Below, one piece after another: positions 13,981 to 22,103 of a DNA stretch of 22,257 nucleotides (positions are counted from its first letter, which is position 1; each line of letters starts with the position of its first letter). A program made the position numbers and the translations under genes. The stretch spans positions 1 to 22,257 of the forward strand of contig DAOURR010000040.1 in assembly GCA_030627625.1 (NCBI GenBank), in the 5' to 3' direction. Below the pieces are notes generated by a model that was not told the origin of the DNA, did no database searches, and saw only the letters and a list, made by a program, of their open reading frames with translations. Source of the stretch: UBA3103 sp002365855. GTDB taxonomy: Bacteria; Bacillota; Desulfotomaculia; Desulfotomaculales; Pelotomaculaceae.

Positions 13981-14958
13981 TCATTCTCCGCCAAGCCACC
14001 GGGCGACATCCCTGGCGTGGTAGGAGATGATTATATCCGCGCCCGCGCGTTTAATGCCTGTTATAATTTCCATTACGATCCCCCGCTCATCGATCCAGCC
14101 TTTTTTTGCTGCGGCCTTGACCATGCTATACTCGCCGCTTACGTTATAGGCTGCGACCGGATAGCCAAATTCATCCTTGACACGCCTGATGATGTCCATA
14201 TACGCAAGGGCTGGTTTTACCATAACAATATCCGCCCCTTCTTCGATGTCCTGCCAAACCTCCCGCAAAGCTTCGTCAGAATTAGCAGGATCCATCTGAT
14301 AGGTTTTTCGGTCTCCAAACTGAGGGGCAGAACAGGCTGCTTCCCGGAACGGACCATAAAAAGCGGAGGAGTATTTTGCTGAATACGACATAATTGAGAT
14401 ATCATGGCGGCCGTTTTCATCAAGAGCCCTGCGGATCACACCCACACGCCCATCCATCATATCCGACGGGGCAATCATATCCGCGCCTGCCTCCGCATGG
14501 GACACCGCTGTCCTGGCAAGCAGTTCGAGGGTCGGGTCATTCAAAACCCGTCCTTCCTTGATGATCCCGCAGTGGCCATGACTGGTGTACTCACAAAGAC
14601 AGAGATCAGTGATCACCAGCAGTTCGGGATAAGCCTTTTTTATAGCTCTCACAGCCTGCTGAATGATGCCGTTATTGTCATAGGCCCCTGAACCAACCTC
14701 ATCTTTGTGTGCAGGCACTCCAAAGGGAAGTATTGCCGGTATCTTTAATTCAACCACTTCCTCCAGGTCCTTAATCAGCTTATCTATCGACAGACAGTAT
14801 ATACCGGGCATCGTCATGACAGGACGGGCTATGTCTTTCCCGTGAGTTATAAATACCGGGTAGACCAGGTCATTAACATGCAAGGTAGTCTCCCTAACCA
14901 TCCGGCGAATATGTTCGTTTTGCCTAAGGCGCCTCAGGCGCCGCACTGGAAAGCTCAT
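13981..14958 (-). CDS. hemB: Porphobilinogen synthase (5-aminolevulinate dehydratase)
   Basis: HemB condenses two 5-aminolevulinate molecules to porphobilinogen. Counting from ATG 14958 (325 residues), the zinc-binding cysteines C120, C122 and C130 are in DLCLCEYTSHGHCG. The two active-site lysines are K195 (SYSAKYSSAFYGPFREA) and K247 (VMVKPALAY). The three cysteines make it a Zn-dependent enzyme rather than a Mg-type one. GGAGGT lies 7 bases before this ATG and overlaps the longer GTG start at 14967. It sits between ahbC and ahbD, mixing early and late pathway steps in one operon. Confidence 0.97.
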   Translation of the reverse strand: MSFPVRRLRRLRQNEHIRRMVRETTLHVNDLVYPVFITHGKDIARPVMTMPGIYCLSIDKLIKDLEEVVELKIPAILPFGVPAHKDEVGSGAYDNNGIIQQAVRAIKKAYPELLVITDLCLCEYTSHGHCGIIKEGRVLNDPTLELLARTAVSHAEAGADMIAPSDMMDGRVGVIRRALDENGRHDISIMSYSAKYSSAFYGPFREAACSAPQFGDRKTYQMDPANSDEALREVWQDIEEGADIVMVKPALAYMDIIRRVKDEFGYPVAAYNVSGEYSMVKAAAKKGWIDERGIVMEIITGIKRAGADIIISYHARDVARWLGGE

Positions 14959-15010
14959 GGCCCCCACCTCCGGTACTATCTAAAAACTTATCTAAAGTAT
15001 ATCTGTTCTG

Positions 15011-16183
15011 CTACAAACCGATTTCCTCGTCAGTCAGGTAACAAGCCGGGTCTGATTCCCAAAAGTCTCCGGAAACCGCCTCGGCGCGCGCCCTGAAGTT
15101 TCCGTTGCATAAGTTCAGCCACATACAAGACGCACAGCGGCCCTTGAGCAGTTTTTTACGGTCTTTTAAGCCGGCAAGGACAGGCTTACTGTTATCCGTC
15201 CAGATTTCACCAAACTTTCTTTCGCGCACATTGCCAAAGGTATGGTTTTGGGTAAACTGGTCAGGATGCACATTACCGTACCAGTCCACTGCCCCGATGG
15301 CGATCCCCGTACGGTTACCCCCGTTTAACTCAAGCAGCTCAAGCACCTTCCTGGCCCTTTCAGGTTCTTTCTCTTTTAATTTGAGGTAAATATAAATGCC
15401 GTCCGCGTGATTGTCCACGGTTAGGATTTCCTTTTGGAGACCCCGGCGGTGAAAATCCCTGGTGCGCTCTATAATCAGGTCCAGGGCGGCGCGCGATTCC
15501 ACCCTGGTGGTATCTTCATCAATCATTTTGCTGCCGCGTCCCGAGTAAACAAGGTGGTAAAAACAAACACGGGGGATATTTTCTTTTTCTATCAGGTCTA
15601 AAATATCGTTGATCTCTTTAAAATTGTGCCGGTTAATCGTGAACCTTAGCCCTACTCTTTGGTCAACCTCTATACAATTTCTGATTCCTTCCAAGGCAGA
15701 GTCATACGCTCCCTGCCACCCGCGAAAACGGTCATTGTTTTCCCCAATACCGTCCAGGCTGACGCCGATGTAGCCCACCCCAAGGTTTTTTAGTGCCAGT
15801 ATGTTTTGGGGGCTCAACAGAGTTCCGTTAGTCGAAATGGTAGGCCTGATACCCTTTTCCTTCGCATAAGCCACCAGTTCCATCAGATCATTTCTGAGCA
15901 GCGGCTCACCTCCGGAAAATAGGATAACAGGAACCCTGAACTCTGCCAGATCGTCGATAAATCGCAGAGCTTCGCGCGTGGTAAGCTCGCCCTCGTATTT
16001 TTTGGACTCCGAGTTCGAGTAGCAGTGAATGCAGCTCAGGTTGCAGGTCCTGGTGCAGTTCCACACAACCACAGGGCCATGGCCCTGAGCGGCGCCATGC
16101 ACCTGTCCTCTTGAGCCTAGGCTGTATCTCAGGGTATCCCCATAATAATCGGAGTCGCATAAAAGCTTTGTTATGCTAATCAT
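15011..16183 (-). CDS. ahbC: 12,18-didecarboxysiroheme deacetylase AhbC (radical SAM)
   Basis: AhbC removes the C2 and C7 acetate chains of 12,18-didecarboxysiroheme to give Fe-coproporphyrin III. The 390-residue protein has CxxxCxxC at C47, C51 and C54 (CNLSCIHC), FSGGEP, the NirJ-type segment HPDQFTQNHTFGNVRERKFGEIW and a C-terminal cysteine cluster CASCMWLNLCNGNFRARA with a final DPAC. It is closest to the NirJ1 branch. NirJ of heme d1 synthesis is the alternative, but ahbA, ahbB and ahbD next to it favour heme b. The ATG at 16183 comes two bases after the cobA-hemD stop. Confidence 0.93.
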   Translation of the reverse strand: MISITKLLCDSDYYGDTLRYSLGSRGQVHGAAQGHGPVVVWNCTRTCNLSCIHCYSNSESKKYEGELTTREALRFIDDLAEFRVPVILFSGGEPLLRNDLMELVAYAKEKGIRPTISTNGTLLSPQNILALKNLGVGYIGVSLDGIGENNDRFRGWQGAYDSALEGIRNCIEVDQRVGLRFTINRHNFKEINDILDLIEKENIPRVCFYHLVYSGRGSKMIDEDTTRVESRAALDLIIERTRDFHRRGLQKEILTVDNHADGIYIYLKLKEKEPERARKVLELLELNGGNRTGIAIGAVDWYGNVHPDQFTQNHTFGNVRERKFGEIWTDNSKPVLAGLKDRKKLLKGRCASCMWLNLCNGNFRARAEAVSGDFWESDPACYLTDEEIGL

Positions 16184-16185
16184 TT

Positions 16186-17721
16186 TTATTTTTCACTCAT
16201 TTCAGGGTTATTTTGAGCAAGAATCGCCCTTAACAGGCCCTCTATCGTATACTCTTCAGCTATGATATCGACTTTTATTCCCAATTCACGTGCTGTATCC
16301 GCTGTTATCGGTCCTATGCAGGCAACTTTCACACCTTTAAGCAAATGTTCCGGACTGGGCTCACCAATCATTTTAACAAAATTACGAACAGTTGAGGAGC
16401 TTGTAAAGGTGACCAGGTATATTTCCCCGCCGCGCAGCATCTCTCTGATAGTGCCGTCGTCGCCTTCTCCCATCACAGTTCGGTATGCCGTTACCTCAGT
16501 AACATCTGCTCCCATCAGCTTCAGAGCCTCAGTCAGAACTTTGCGGGCTATGTCCGCCCTGGGCAAGAGAACCCTGTCACCTGAACCGACCTTGCCCCTC
16601 AGCTCTTCCACGATTTCTTCGGCACGGTATTCCCCTGGGACTGTTTCCACCAATAGCCCTCGAACCTCCAGCGCTTCCCTGGTTTTGGGACCAATGGCGC
16701 ACAGCCTGGCACGGTGCAGTACTCGTATATCCTTGTGGTGATGTTTAAGCCTTCTGAAGAAAAACTCAACCCCGTTGACGCTTGTAAAGATCACCCAGCT
16801 AAAAGTATCAAGCACGCGAATAGCTTCGTCAAGCGGAGTGTAATCCTCAGGTTCCTCTATCTGGATTGCAGGAAATTCAAGTGACTCTCCACCAAGATCT
16901 TCGATCGCCCCGGAAAGCACGCTGGCCTGCTCCCTGGAGCGGGTGACCAGCACTCTCCTGCCAAATAGAGGTTTTATTTCATGCCAATTTAATTTATTTC
17001 TGAGCGATACTACTTCTCCTACAATGATCACCGCCGGGTTTGAAAAGCCAGACCCAGAGGCATTTTCACTGATGTTCTCCAGTGTACCTACCAGCGTCCG
17101 CTGTTCTGGCATGGTACCCCACATGATCAGCGCCACAGGCGTATGCGGGGCTCGCCCGTTATTTATCAATTGTCTGGTAATATTGGGGAGGTTTGACATG
17201 CCCATTAAAAATATCAGGGTGCCTGCCCCGGTCGAAATCTTATCCCAGGCAATATTGGAATCTTCCTTTAAAGGGTCCTCATTGCCCGTAATAATGGCCA
17301 GAGTCGAAGTATAATCCCGGTGTGTTACTGGAATTCCCGCATAGGCCGGCGCACTAATAGCCGAAGTCACACCCGGAACAATTTCAAAGGGTATACCAGC
17401 GTCCTGCAGGACCTCAGCCTCCTCACCGCCACGACCAAAAACAAAAGGATCCCCCCCTTTGAGCCTGGTTACGGTTTTGCCCGCGCCGGCTTTTTCCACC
17501 AGCAGGAGATTTATCTCATCCTGCTTCAGGGTATGACGGTCAGGAAGCTTGCCCACGTAAATAATTTCGGCCCCAGGCCGGGCAAAAGCCAGGAGCCTGC
17601 GGCCGGCAAGGCGATCATATATTACCGTGTCAGCTTTCTGAATGCATTCCAGCCCTTTTACGGTAATTAGCTTGGGGTCACCTGGGCCTGCCCCGACCAA
17701 ATAAACTATTCCACTATTCAT
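16186..17721 (-). CDS. cobA-hemD: Fused uroporphyrinogen-III C-methyltransferase / uroporphyrinogen-III synthase
   Basis: This bifunctional protein cyclises hydroxymethylbilane to uroporphyrinogen III (HemD part) and methylates it twice with AdoMet to precorrin-2 (CobA/SUMT part). Residues 1 to about 245 are the methyltransferase, with VGAGPGDP at 9-16 and KGGDPFVFGRGGEE at about 88-101. From about 252 onward (GRRVLVTRSREQ) is the HemD fold. The fusion is common in Firmicutes. The ATG at 17721 overlaps the hemC stop by 8 bases and has GGCAGGGA 9 bases upstream; the TTG at 17730 abuts that site and is unlikely. The fusion puts substrate into the siroheme branch as soon as it is made. Confidence 0.96.
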   Translation of the reverse strand: MNSGIVYLVGAGPGDPKLITVKGLECIQKADTVIYDRLAGRRLLAFARPGAEIIYVGKLPDRHTLKQDEINLLLVEKAGAGKTVTRLKGGDPFVFGRGGEEAEVLQDAGIPFEIVPGVTSAISAPAYAGIPVTHRDYTSTLAIITGNEDPLKEDSNIAWDKISTGAGTLIFLMGMSNLPNITRQLINNGRAPHTPVALIMWGTMPEQRTLVGTLENISENASGSGFSNPAVIIVGEVVSLRNKLNWHEIKPLFGRRVLVTRSREQASVLSGAIEDLGGESLEFPAIQIEEPEDYTPLDEAIRVLDTFSWVIFTSVNGVEFFFRRLKHHHKDIRVLHRARLCAIGPKTREALEVRGLLVETVPGEYRAEEIVEELRGKVGSGDRVLLPRADIARKVLTEALKLMGADVTEVTAYRTVMGEGDDGTIREMLRGGEIYLVTFTSSSTVRNFVKMIGEPSPEHLLKGVKVACIGPITADTARELGIKVDIIAEEYTIEGLLRAILAQNNPEMSEK

Positions 17722-18652
17722 TACAACCAAATCCCTGCCTCATTTTCGTTAATATCTCCCCGGCTCCCAATTGAACCAGCTTCAATGCCAGGTTTGTCCC
17801 AATGTTCCAAGCTTCCCCGCTACTTCCTTCCGATGAGGAACGAACCATGTTTTTACCGTCTAGGCTCGCTACAACCCCTTCAAGGCGTATGCAGCCACTC
17901 TGCGCTACTGCCATGGCTCCTATGGGTACCTGGCAACCTCCTTCCAGCTCTTTCAAAAAGGCCCTCTCGGCTGTTATAGCCTGCCGTGACTCGGCATGGT
18001 CGATATTCTTGACCAGGCCCAACACTTCCTGGTCGCCCTCACGGACTTCTAATCCTATAGATCCCTGACCTACCGCCGGCAGACAAATTTCATAAGGTAT
18101 GAGCTGAGTAATCCTGTCGTCCCAACCCATACGGTGTATCCCCGCATAAGCAAGCACAGTGGCGTCAAATTCCCCTTCCTGCAGCTTCCGCAGCCGTGTA
18201 TTGATATTCCCCCGCAGGTTGGTCATCTTGAGGTCGCCCCGATAGCCGAGCAACTGGGCGCAGCGCCTGAGGCTGCTGGTGCCGATTAGCGCTCCTTGCG
18301 GCAGATCTTCAAGCTTCAGGCCTTCCCTTGAAATCAACACATCACCAGGATATTCCCTTTGGCATATAGAACCTATTACAAGGCTTTCAGGCAGCTCTGT
18401 GGGCAGGTCCTTCATGCTGTGCACCGCCATATCAATTTCACCGCGGAGCAGCGCGTGTTCTAATTCTTTGGTGAAAAGGCCCTTGTCCCCTATTTTTGAC
18501 AGGGCCGTATCCAGGATGTTGTCTCCATGGGTCCGAATCCCTGCTATGCGAAAGCTGTTTTTAGCCCCTGACTCCTTCAGCCGGTCTATAACCCAGCTTG
18601 CCTGCCACATGGCAAGCCTGCTTTCCCTTGTACCTACAACAATTTCCTTCAC
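17714..18652 (-). CDS. hemC: Porphobilinogen deaminase (hydroxymethylbilane synthase)
   Basis: HemC polymerises four porphobilinogens into hydroxymethylbilane on a covalent dipyrromethane cofactor. The 312-residue protein has the N-terminal GTRESRLAMWQ, the catalytic aspartate D82 in HSMKDLPTELP, TSSLRRCAQLL, NLRGNINTRL and the cofactor cysteine C240 in LEGGCQVPIGA. The GTG at 18652 has AGGAG 11 bases upstream. It lies 45 bases after hemA and its last codons contain the start of cobA-hemD. Confidence 0.97.
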   Translation of the reverse strand: MKEIVVGTRESRLAMWQASWVIDRLKESGAKNSFRIAGIRTHGDNILDTALSKIGDKGLFTKELEHALLRGEIDMAVHSMKDLPTELPESLVIGSICQREYPGDVLISREGLKLEDLPQGALIGTSSLRRCAQLLGYRGDLKMTNLRGNINTRLRKLQEGEFDATVLAYAGIHRMGWDDRITQLIPYEICLPAVGQGSIGLEVREGDQEVLGLVKNIDHAESRQAITAERAFLKELEGGCQVPIGAMAVAQSGCIRLEGVVASLDGKNMVRSSSEGSSGEAWNIGTNLALKLVQLGAGEILTKMRQGFGCNE

Positions 18653-18697
18653 GTCACAAATGTCTCCTAATATACAGTCAAGTATTTTTTAATGCGG

Positions 18698-20053
18698 CTA
18701 TTGACGCCGTTTAAGGCAGGATCCGCCGGCTTTTGCCAACGGGTTTTCCAACTCGAAAGATGCTGTATGTTTTTTTGGTTTTTGACCGGGCACATCAAGG
18801 TCAAAAAGGTTTTGGAGTATTTCTGTGTAAAGATGTCCCTCGGTTGTCAGCGCATACCTTTTTAACTGAGTCACAGGCTCATGGAGAAGCTGATTGATAA
18901 TGGAATTTGCCAAAGAACAAATCACCTTTTTATCGTGTTCGGATAATTCTCCCAACCGGTTCAAAGCGCGACGCAGCTCTTTGTTCTTAATCTCGTCTCC
19001 CCATTTTTTCAAGGCAGAAATAGTGGGCACTATAAACTGGGTACCCAACCATTTCATAAACTCGTCCAACTCTTCCTCGATAATACCTTCGGCTTTTACA
19101 GCCGCCTGTCTTCGCTCGGTCATGTTATGGTCCACAACGTTTTTCAGGTCGTCTATATCATAAAGGGTTACCCCTTCGAATTCGCCCACACTGGTTTCGA
19201 TATCCCGCGGAACCGCGATATCGATCATGAATATTTTTTTACCCTTCTTCTTTTCTAAGACGCGTTTCATTTCATCTGCCCTAACCACACAGTGCGTAGC
19301 GGCGGTACAGCTTATTACAATATCCGCCTGCTCCATATGCTTATAAAGCTCACTGAACTTGACCGCCCTGCCGCCGAATTGGGCAGCCAGCATTTCCGCC
19401 CTTTCGTAAGAGCGGTTGGACACTATCACCCCTGTAACGCCATTGTCAACAAGGTGTCTGGCGGTTAGTTCGCTCATTTTACCGGCGCCAATAATCAGCA
19501 CAGAGCGTTGATTCAGCCCTCCCAGGTGCTGCCTTGCAAGTTCAACTGCGGCGTAGCTTATGGACACCGCGTTTTGGTCGATACCTGTCTCTGTTCGAAC
19601 ACGCTTACCAACAGTGATTGCCTGTTGAAATAGTGTGTTCAGAACCCTGTTGGTCGACTCATATTCCATTGCCAGCTGGTATGATGACCGAACCTGCCCC
19701 AGAATTTGTGTTTCACCAAGCAGCATTGAGTCTAAACCGGCCGCGACACGGAAAACATGACGGATGGTATCATACAAAGTATGACAATAAGTAAAATTCT
19801 TAATCTCTGATATGTCAACACCGGACCAACGGGATAAAAAATCCCAGATGGCGTTCATGCCTTCGTCCATCTCCGTAGTGGCGATGTAAATCTCTGTTCT
19901 GTTGCAGGTTGATAAAATAACACACCCCTCTACAACTGGATAGGATTTCAACCGCTTTAGAGCCCCATTGAGAGACTGTCCTGAAAAAGACAACTTTTCC
20001 CGTACTTCCACCGGGGCCGTCCTGTGATTAAGCCCTACCACTGCGATAAGCAC
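18698..20053 (-). CDS. hemA: Glutamyl-tRNA reductase
   Basis: HemA reduces the glutamate of Glu-tRNA to glutamate-1-semialdehyde with NADPH, the entry step of the C5 pathway. The 451-residue protein has NHRTAPVEVREKLSF at 9-23, the catalytic cysteine C50 in STCNRTEIYI, LLGETQILGQV near 111-121 and the nucleotide-binding GAGKMSELTARHL. The start is GTG at 20053, and the first 26 bases overlap the end of sirC, so translation is probably coupled. No heme-regulatory HRM-type extension is obvious. Confidence 0.97.
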   Translation of the reverse strand: MLIAVVGLNHRTAPVEVREKLSFSGQSLNGALKRLKSYPVVEGCVILSTCNRTEIYIATTEMDEGMNAIWDFLSRWSGVDISEIKNFTYCHTLYDTIRHVFRVAAGLDSMLLGETQILGQVRSSYQLAMEYESTNRVLNTLFQQAITVGKRVRTETGIDQNAVSISYAAVELARQHLGGLNQRSVLIIGAGKMSELTARHLVDNGVTGVIVSNRSYERAEMLAAQFGGRAVKFSELYKHMEQADIVISCTAATHCVVRADEMKRVLEKKKGKKIFMIDIAVPRDIETSVGEFEGVTLYDIDDLKNVVDHNMTERRQAAVKAEGIIEEELDEFMKWLGTQFIVPTISALKKWGDEIKNKELRRALNRLGELSEHDKKVICSLANSIINQLLHEPVTQLKRYALTTEGHLYTEILQNLFDLDVPGQKPKKHTASFELENPLAKAGGSCLKRRQ

Positions 20054-20669
20054 TTATTAATCTCTCCTTTGCCAGGTCTACCCGACCTTCTTTAACGAGG
20101 GCCAAAACTTGTTCATCAACAAAGCTTTCCAGGATTTTATTTTTTGTTTCCGGATCAGCAACATGGCGGATTACATCTTTCCTTAAATCACCAAGGAAGT
20201 TAAGGTACTCCTCGTACTGAGGGCCGAAGTTTTTTTCCAACTCTTCACGAAGTTTCCTGGCCAGCATAGGACTGTTTCCACCGGTTGAAACGGCAATCGT
20301 CAGCGATCCTCTTCTGACTACAGCAGGCACAAAAAAGTTCCCTTTTGTGGGGTCGTCCACTATATTCACCACAAGATTGCGGGTTATACAGTCCTTCTCG
20401 ACCTGCCGGTTCACCTCATCCTGGTCTGTGGAACCTATAACAAGAAATATGCCTTTCAAATCGGAGCTTTCATATCTGCCGTACCTGTATGAAATCCTGC
20501 CTTGCCCTGCCATACTTCTAAGCCTGGGCGTGATTTCCGGGCTGACAACATGCACACGCGCCCCACATTCCAGCAGCGACAGAACTTTTCTCTCAGCAAC
20601 CTGCCCTCCGCCCACTACCAGGCATTTTTTATTTTTCAAGTCTAAAAAAACCGGGTATCGTATGGACAA
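20028..20669 (-). CDS. sirC: Precorrin-2 dehydrogenase (SirC/CysG-N family)
   Basis: It oxidises precorrin-2 to sirohydrochlorin with NAD+. The 213-residue protein has the Rossmann motif CLVVGGGQVAERKVLSLLE at 16-34, the family segment NIVDDPTKGNFFVPAVVRRG with the conserved Asp of the active site, and STGGNSPMLARKLREELE. It is shorter than the bifunctional yeast Met8p and about the size of the dehydrogenase-only SirC of Bacillus, so iron insertion may need another enzyme, though CysG-N-like ferrochelatase activity cannot be excluded. The start is TTG at 20669 after AAGGCGGA, 23 bases after the polyprenyl synthase gene. Confidence 0.94.
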   Translation of the reverse strand: MSIRYPVFLDLKNKKCLVVGGGQVAERKVLSLLECGARVHVVSPEITPRLRSMAGQGRISYRYGRYESSDLKGIFLVIGSTDQDEVNRQVEKDCITRNLVVNIVDDPTKGNFFVPAVVRRGSLTIAVSTGGNSPMLARKLREELEKNFGPQYEEYLNFLGDLRKDVIRHVADPETKNKILESFVDEQVLALVKEGRVDLAKERLISAYRSGRA

Positions 20670-20692
20670 TTTAATCCGCCTTTTTTTGATAT

Positions 20693-21658
20693 TTAAAATT
20701 TCCTTATGCCAACAAAGTCCGCCGCCATGCCCAGGGTAGATCTGGTGGGAATTCGCGGCAGGCAGTTCAACTCTCTTTTAGCCTTGGTTATATATTTTCT
20801 TGCGATTTCAAAGGAATAATTAACAGCTCCACAATCCCTGACAATCTGCAGGGCTTCCTGAACCTCTTCCTCGCTCTTCTCAACCTTGCCCACAAGTTCG
20901 GCCAGGCGTCCCCTGGGACCACACCGGGACAAGGCGTAAATAACCGGGAGAGTGATTATCCCCTGCCGCAGGTCGCTGCCGACAGGTTTACCCAGCTGGC
21001 TTTGATCTGCCACAATATCCAGAATATCGTCGGTAATCTGGAAAGCCATACCCAGGTTGTGACCATAGCGTCGCAGAGGAAGGTGAATACCCCTGGGAGC
21101 GCCGCAGGCAGCTGCGCCAAGCTGCGCGCTGGCGGCAATAAGAAGAGCTGTTTTACGGCTTATTCTGTATAAGTAATCTTTTAGGTTCTGATGAACATCA
21201 AAAGATGATGATATCTGCTGGATCTCACCTTCGCACATCTTTACGCTGGCATCTGATAAAACCTTTGATACCAGAGGAGTATCCTCATATTTCGCAATAA
21301 GAACAAGGGATTTTGCAAACAAGAAGGTCCCAATATGGGTTGAAATGCTATTTCCCCACACAGCCTTTACTGTGGGTGTACCCCTGCGTGTCATTGATGC
21401 GTCGACTACATCATCGTGAACTAGAGAAGCCATGTGAATCAGTTCCAGAGAGACAGCAAGGGGTATCACCTTTTCCAGGTTAAACTGATAAAACTTTGCT
21501 CCATACAGGACCAATGCTGGCCTCAGCCGTTTACCCCCGGCATTCAGAAGGTGCATCGACGTCTCCGTTAGAATCGGATACTGAGCTTGTAATACTTCTC
21601 TTAGCTCTATTTCAACAGCTAGCAGATCATCTTTTATTTCTTTAAAAAGTTCAAGCAT
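20693..21658 (-). CDS. Long-chain all-trans polyprenyl diphosphate synthase
   Basis: This enzyme extends farnesyl diphosphate with isopentenyl diphosphate to a chain of probably seven or eight units, the side-chain donor for menaquinone. The 321-residue protein has GGKRLRPALV at 41-50, the first aspartate-rich motif DDVVD at 82-86 and the second DDILD at 210-214. The small residue A77 five positions before the first motif is compatible with a long product. HepT or IspB are the likely homologues; no HepS partner is in the window. It heads the tetrapyrrole run and its ATG lies within the last codons of a short upstream hydrophobic ORF. Confidence 0.93.
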   Translation of the reverse strand: MLELFKEIKDDLLAVEIELREVLQAQYPILTETSMHLLNAGGKRLRPALVLYGAKFYQFNLEKVIPLAVSLELIHMASLVHDDVVDASMTRRGTPTVKAVWGNSISTHIGTFLFAKSLVLIAKYEDTPLVSKVLSDASVKMCEGEIQQISSSFDVHQNLKDYLYRISRKTALLIAASAQLGAAACGAPRGIHLPLRRYGHNLGMAFQITDDILDIVADQSQLGKPVGSDLRQGIITLPVIYALSRCGPRGRLAELVGKVEKSEEEVQEALQIVRDCGAVNYSFEIARKYITKAKRELNCLPRIPTRSTLGMAADFVGIRKF

Positions 21659-21908
21659 TCATGTCCACTTCACCTATTTGTTTGATAAAAAATGACATTA
21701 ATATACATAAAACAACAACTTGTATAGTAAAAATATTTTTAAGATTCTCCGACTTGCTGTTTATTCCTCTAAAGTATAATATAAAATTCAAAAAATACAA
21801 GGGAACAAAAAGTGGGACAGCCAGTATAACCGGCCAAAAACTGTATGCATATTTTAAGACGGTTTTATTGCCTGAAAGTATTTGCAATGCTATAATGAAT
21901 GCTGTCAA
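21651..21908 (-). CDS. Short hydrophobic ORF, possible UbiA-type prenyltransferase remnant
   Basis: From a TTG at 21908 the frame encodes 85 residues with about three membrane segments (LLTAFIIALQIL, FWPVILAVPLFVPLYFLNFILYF and IQVVVLCILMSFF) and ends 8 bases inside the polyprenyl synthase gene. No ATG/GTG start or ribosome binding site is visible. Further upstream the frame runs antisense through selC, which is not coding. The pattern of two long helices, a charged loop and a last helix recalls the C-terminus of UbiA-family prenyltransferases, which would fit the neighbour, but this is a weak resemblance. It could also be AT-rich promoter sequence that happens to be open. Confidence 0.3.
   Translation of the reverse strand: MTAFIIALQILSGNKTVLKYAYSFWPVILAVPLFVPLYFLNFILYFRGINSKSENLKNIFTIQVVVLCILMSFFIKQIGEVDMNA
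21773..21800 (-). promoter_or_regulatory. Candidate promoter for the tetrapyrrole operon
   Basis: On the minus strand TTGTAT (21800-21795), 16 bases and TATACT (21778-21773) predict a start near 21766, about 108 nt upstream of the polyprenyl synthase ATG. It lies inside the hydrophobic ORF, so at most one of the two readings is the main function. The region is AT rich and chance matches are likely. Confidence 0.28.
21868..21896 (+). promoter_or_regulatory. Promoter of selC
   Basis: TTGCCT (21868-21873), 17 bases and a perfect TATAAT (21891-21896) with TGC directly before it (extended -10) predict a start near 21903, about 30 nt upstream of the tRNA 5' end. This is a normal layout for a single tRNA gene. 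Confidence 0.7.
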
Positions 21909-21933
21909 TAGAACTCGGTAAGTCGCGCTTTCT

Positions 21934-22031
21934 GGGGGTGGATGGTGCCTGGTGGTGCTCCTGGTCTTCAAAACCAGTCGCGGGGCAGTGCTCCTGTCCT
22001 GGGTGGGTTCGATTCCCACGCACTCCCGCCA
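21934..22031 (+). tRNA. selC: tRNA-Sec (anticodon TCA)
   Basis: The 98-nt sequence folds as a selenocysteine tRNA. It has a long D stem of 6 bp (21944-21949 with 21954-21959) and a 4-nt TGGT loop. The anticodon stem around CTTCAAA has TCA at 21968-21970. A long variable arm of 6-7 bp is at 21982-22000. The T arm is GTGGG-TTCGATT-CCCAC (22003-22019). The acceptor is GGGGGTG pairing with CACTCCC, then discriminator G and encoded CCA at 22029-22031. The eighth acceptor pair expected in bacterial tRNA-Sec is a G-G opposition (21941 and 22020). It implies that the organism makes selenoproteins; none of the genes in this window shows an in-frame UGA that I can find. Confidence 0.95.
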
Positions 22032-22080
22032 GTTTATCAAGCCTATACTATTTATTTCTCTAAAACAGAACTGTACAAAG

Positions 22081-22103
22081 GCCCTGCTTTAAGCAGGGCT
22101 TTT
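22081..22103 (+). terminator. Intrinsic terminator of selC
   Basis: GCCCTGCT-TTA-AGCAGGGC (22081-22099) is a perfect 8-bp GC-rich stem with a 3-nt loop followed by TTTT, 50 bases after the tRNA 3' end. It closes the selC unit before the next leader. Confidence 0.85.

Noticed and set aside
21909..22040. Extension of the hydrophobic minus-strand frame upstream through selC
   Set aside because: This part is the reverse complement of tRNA-Sec; the translated CVGIEPTQDRSTAPRL-type peptide is a known artefact of tRNA antisense.
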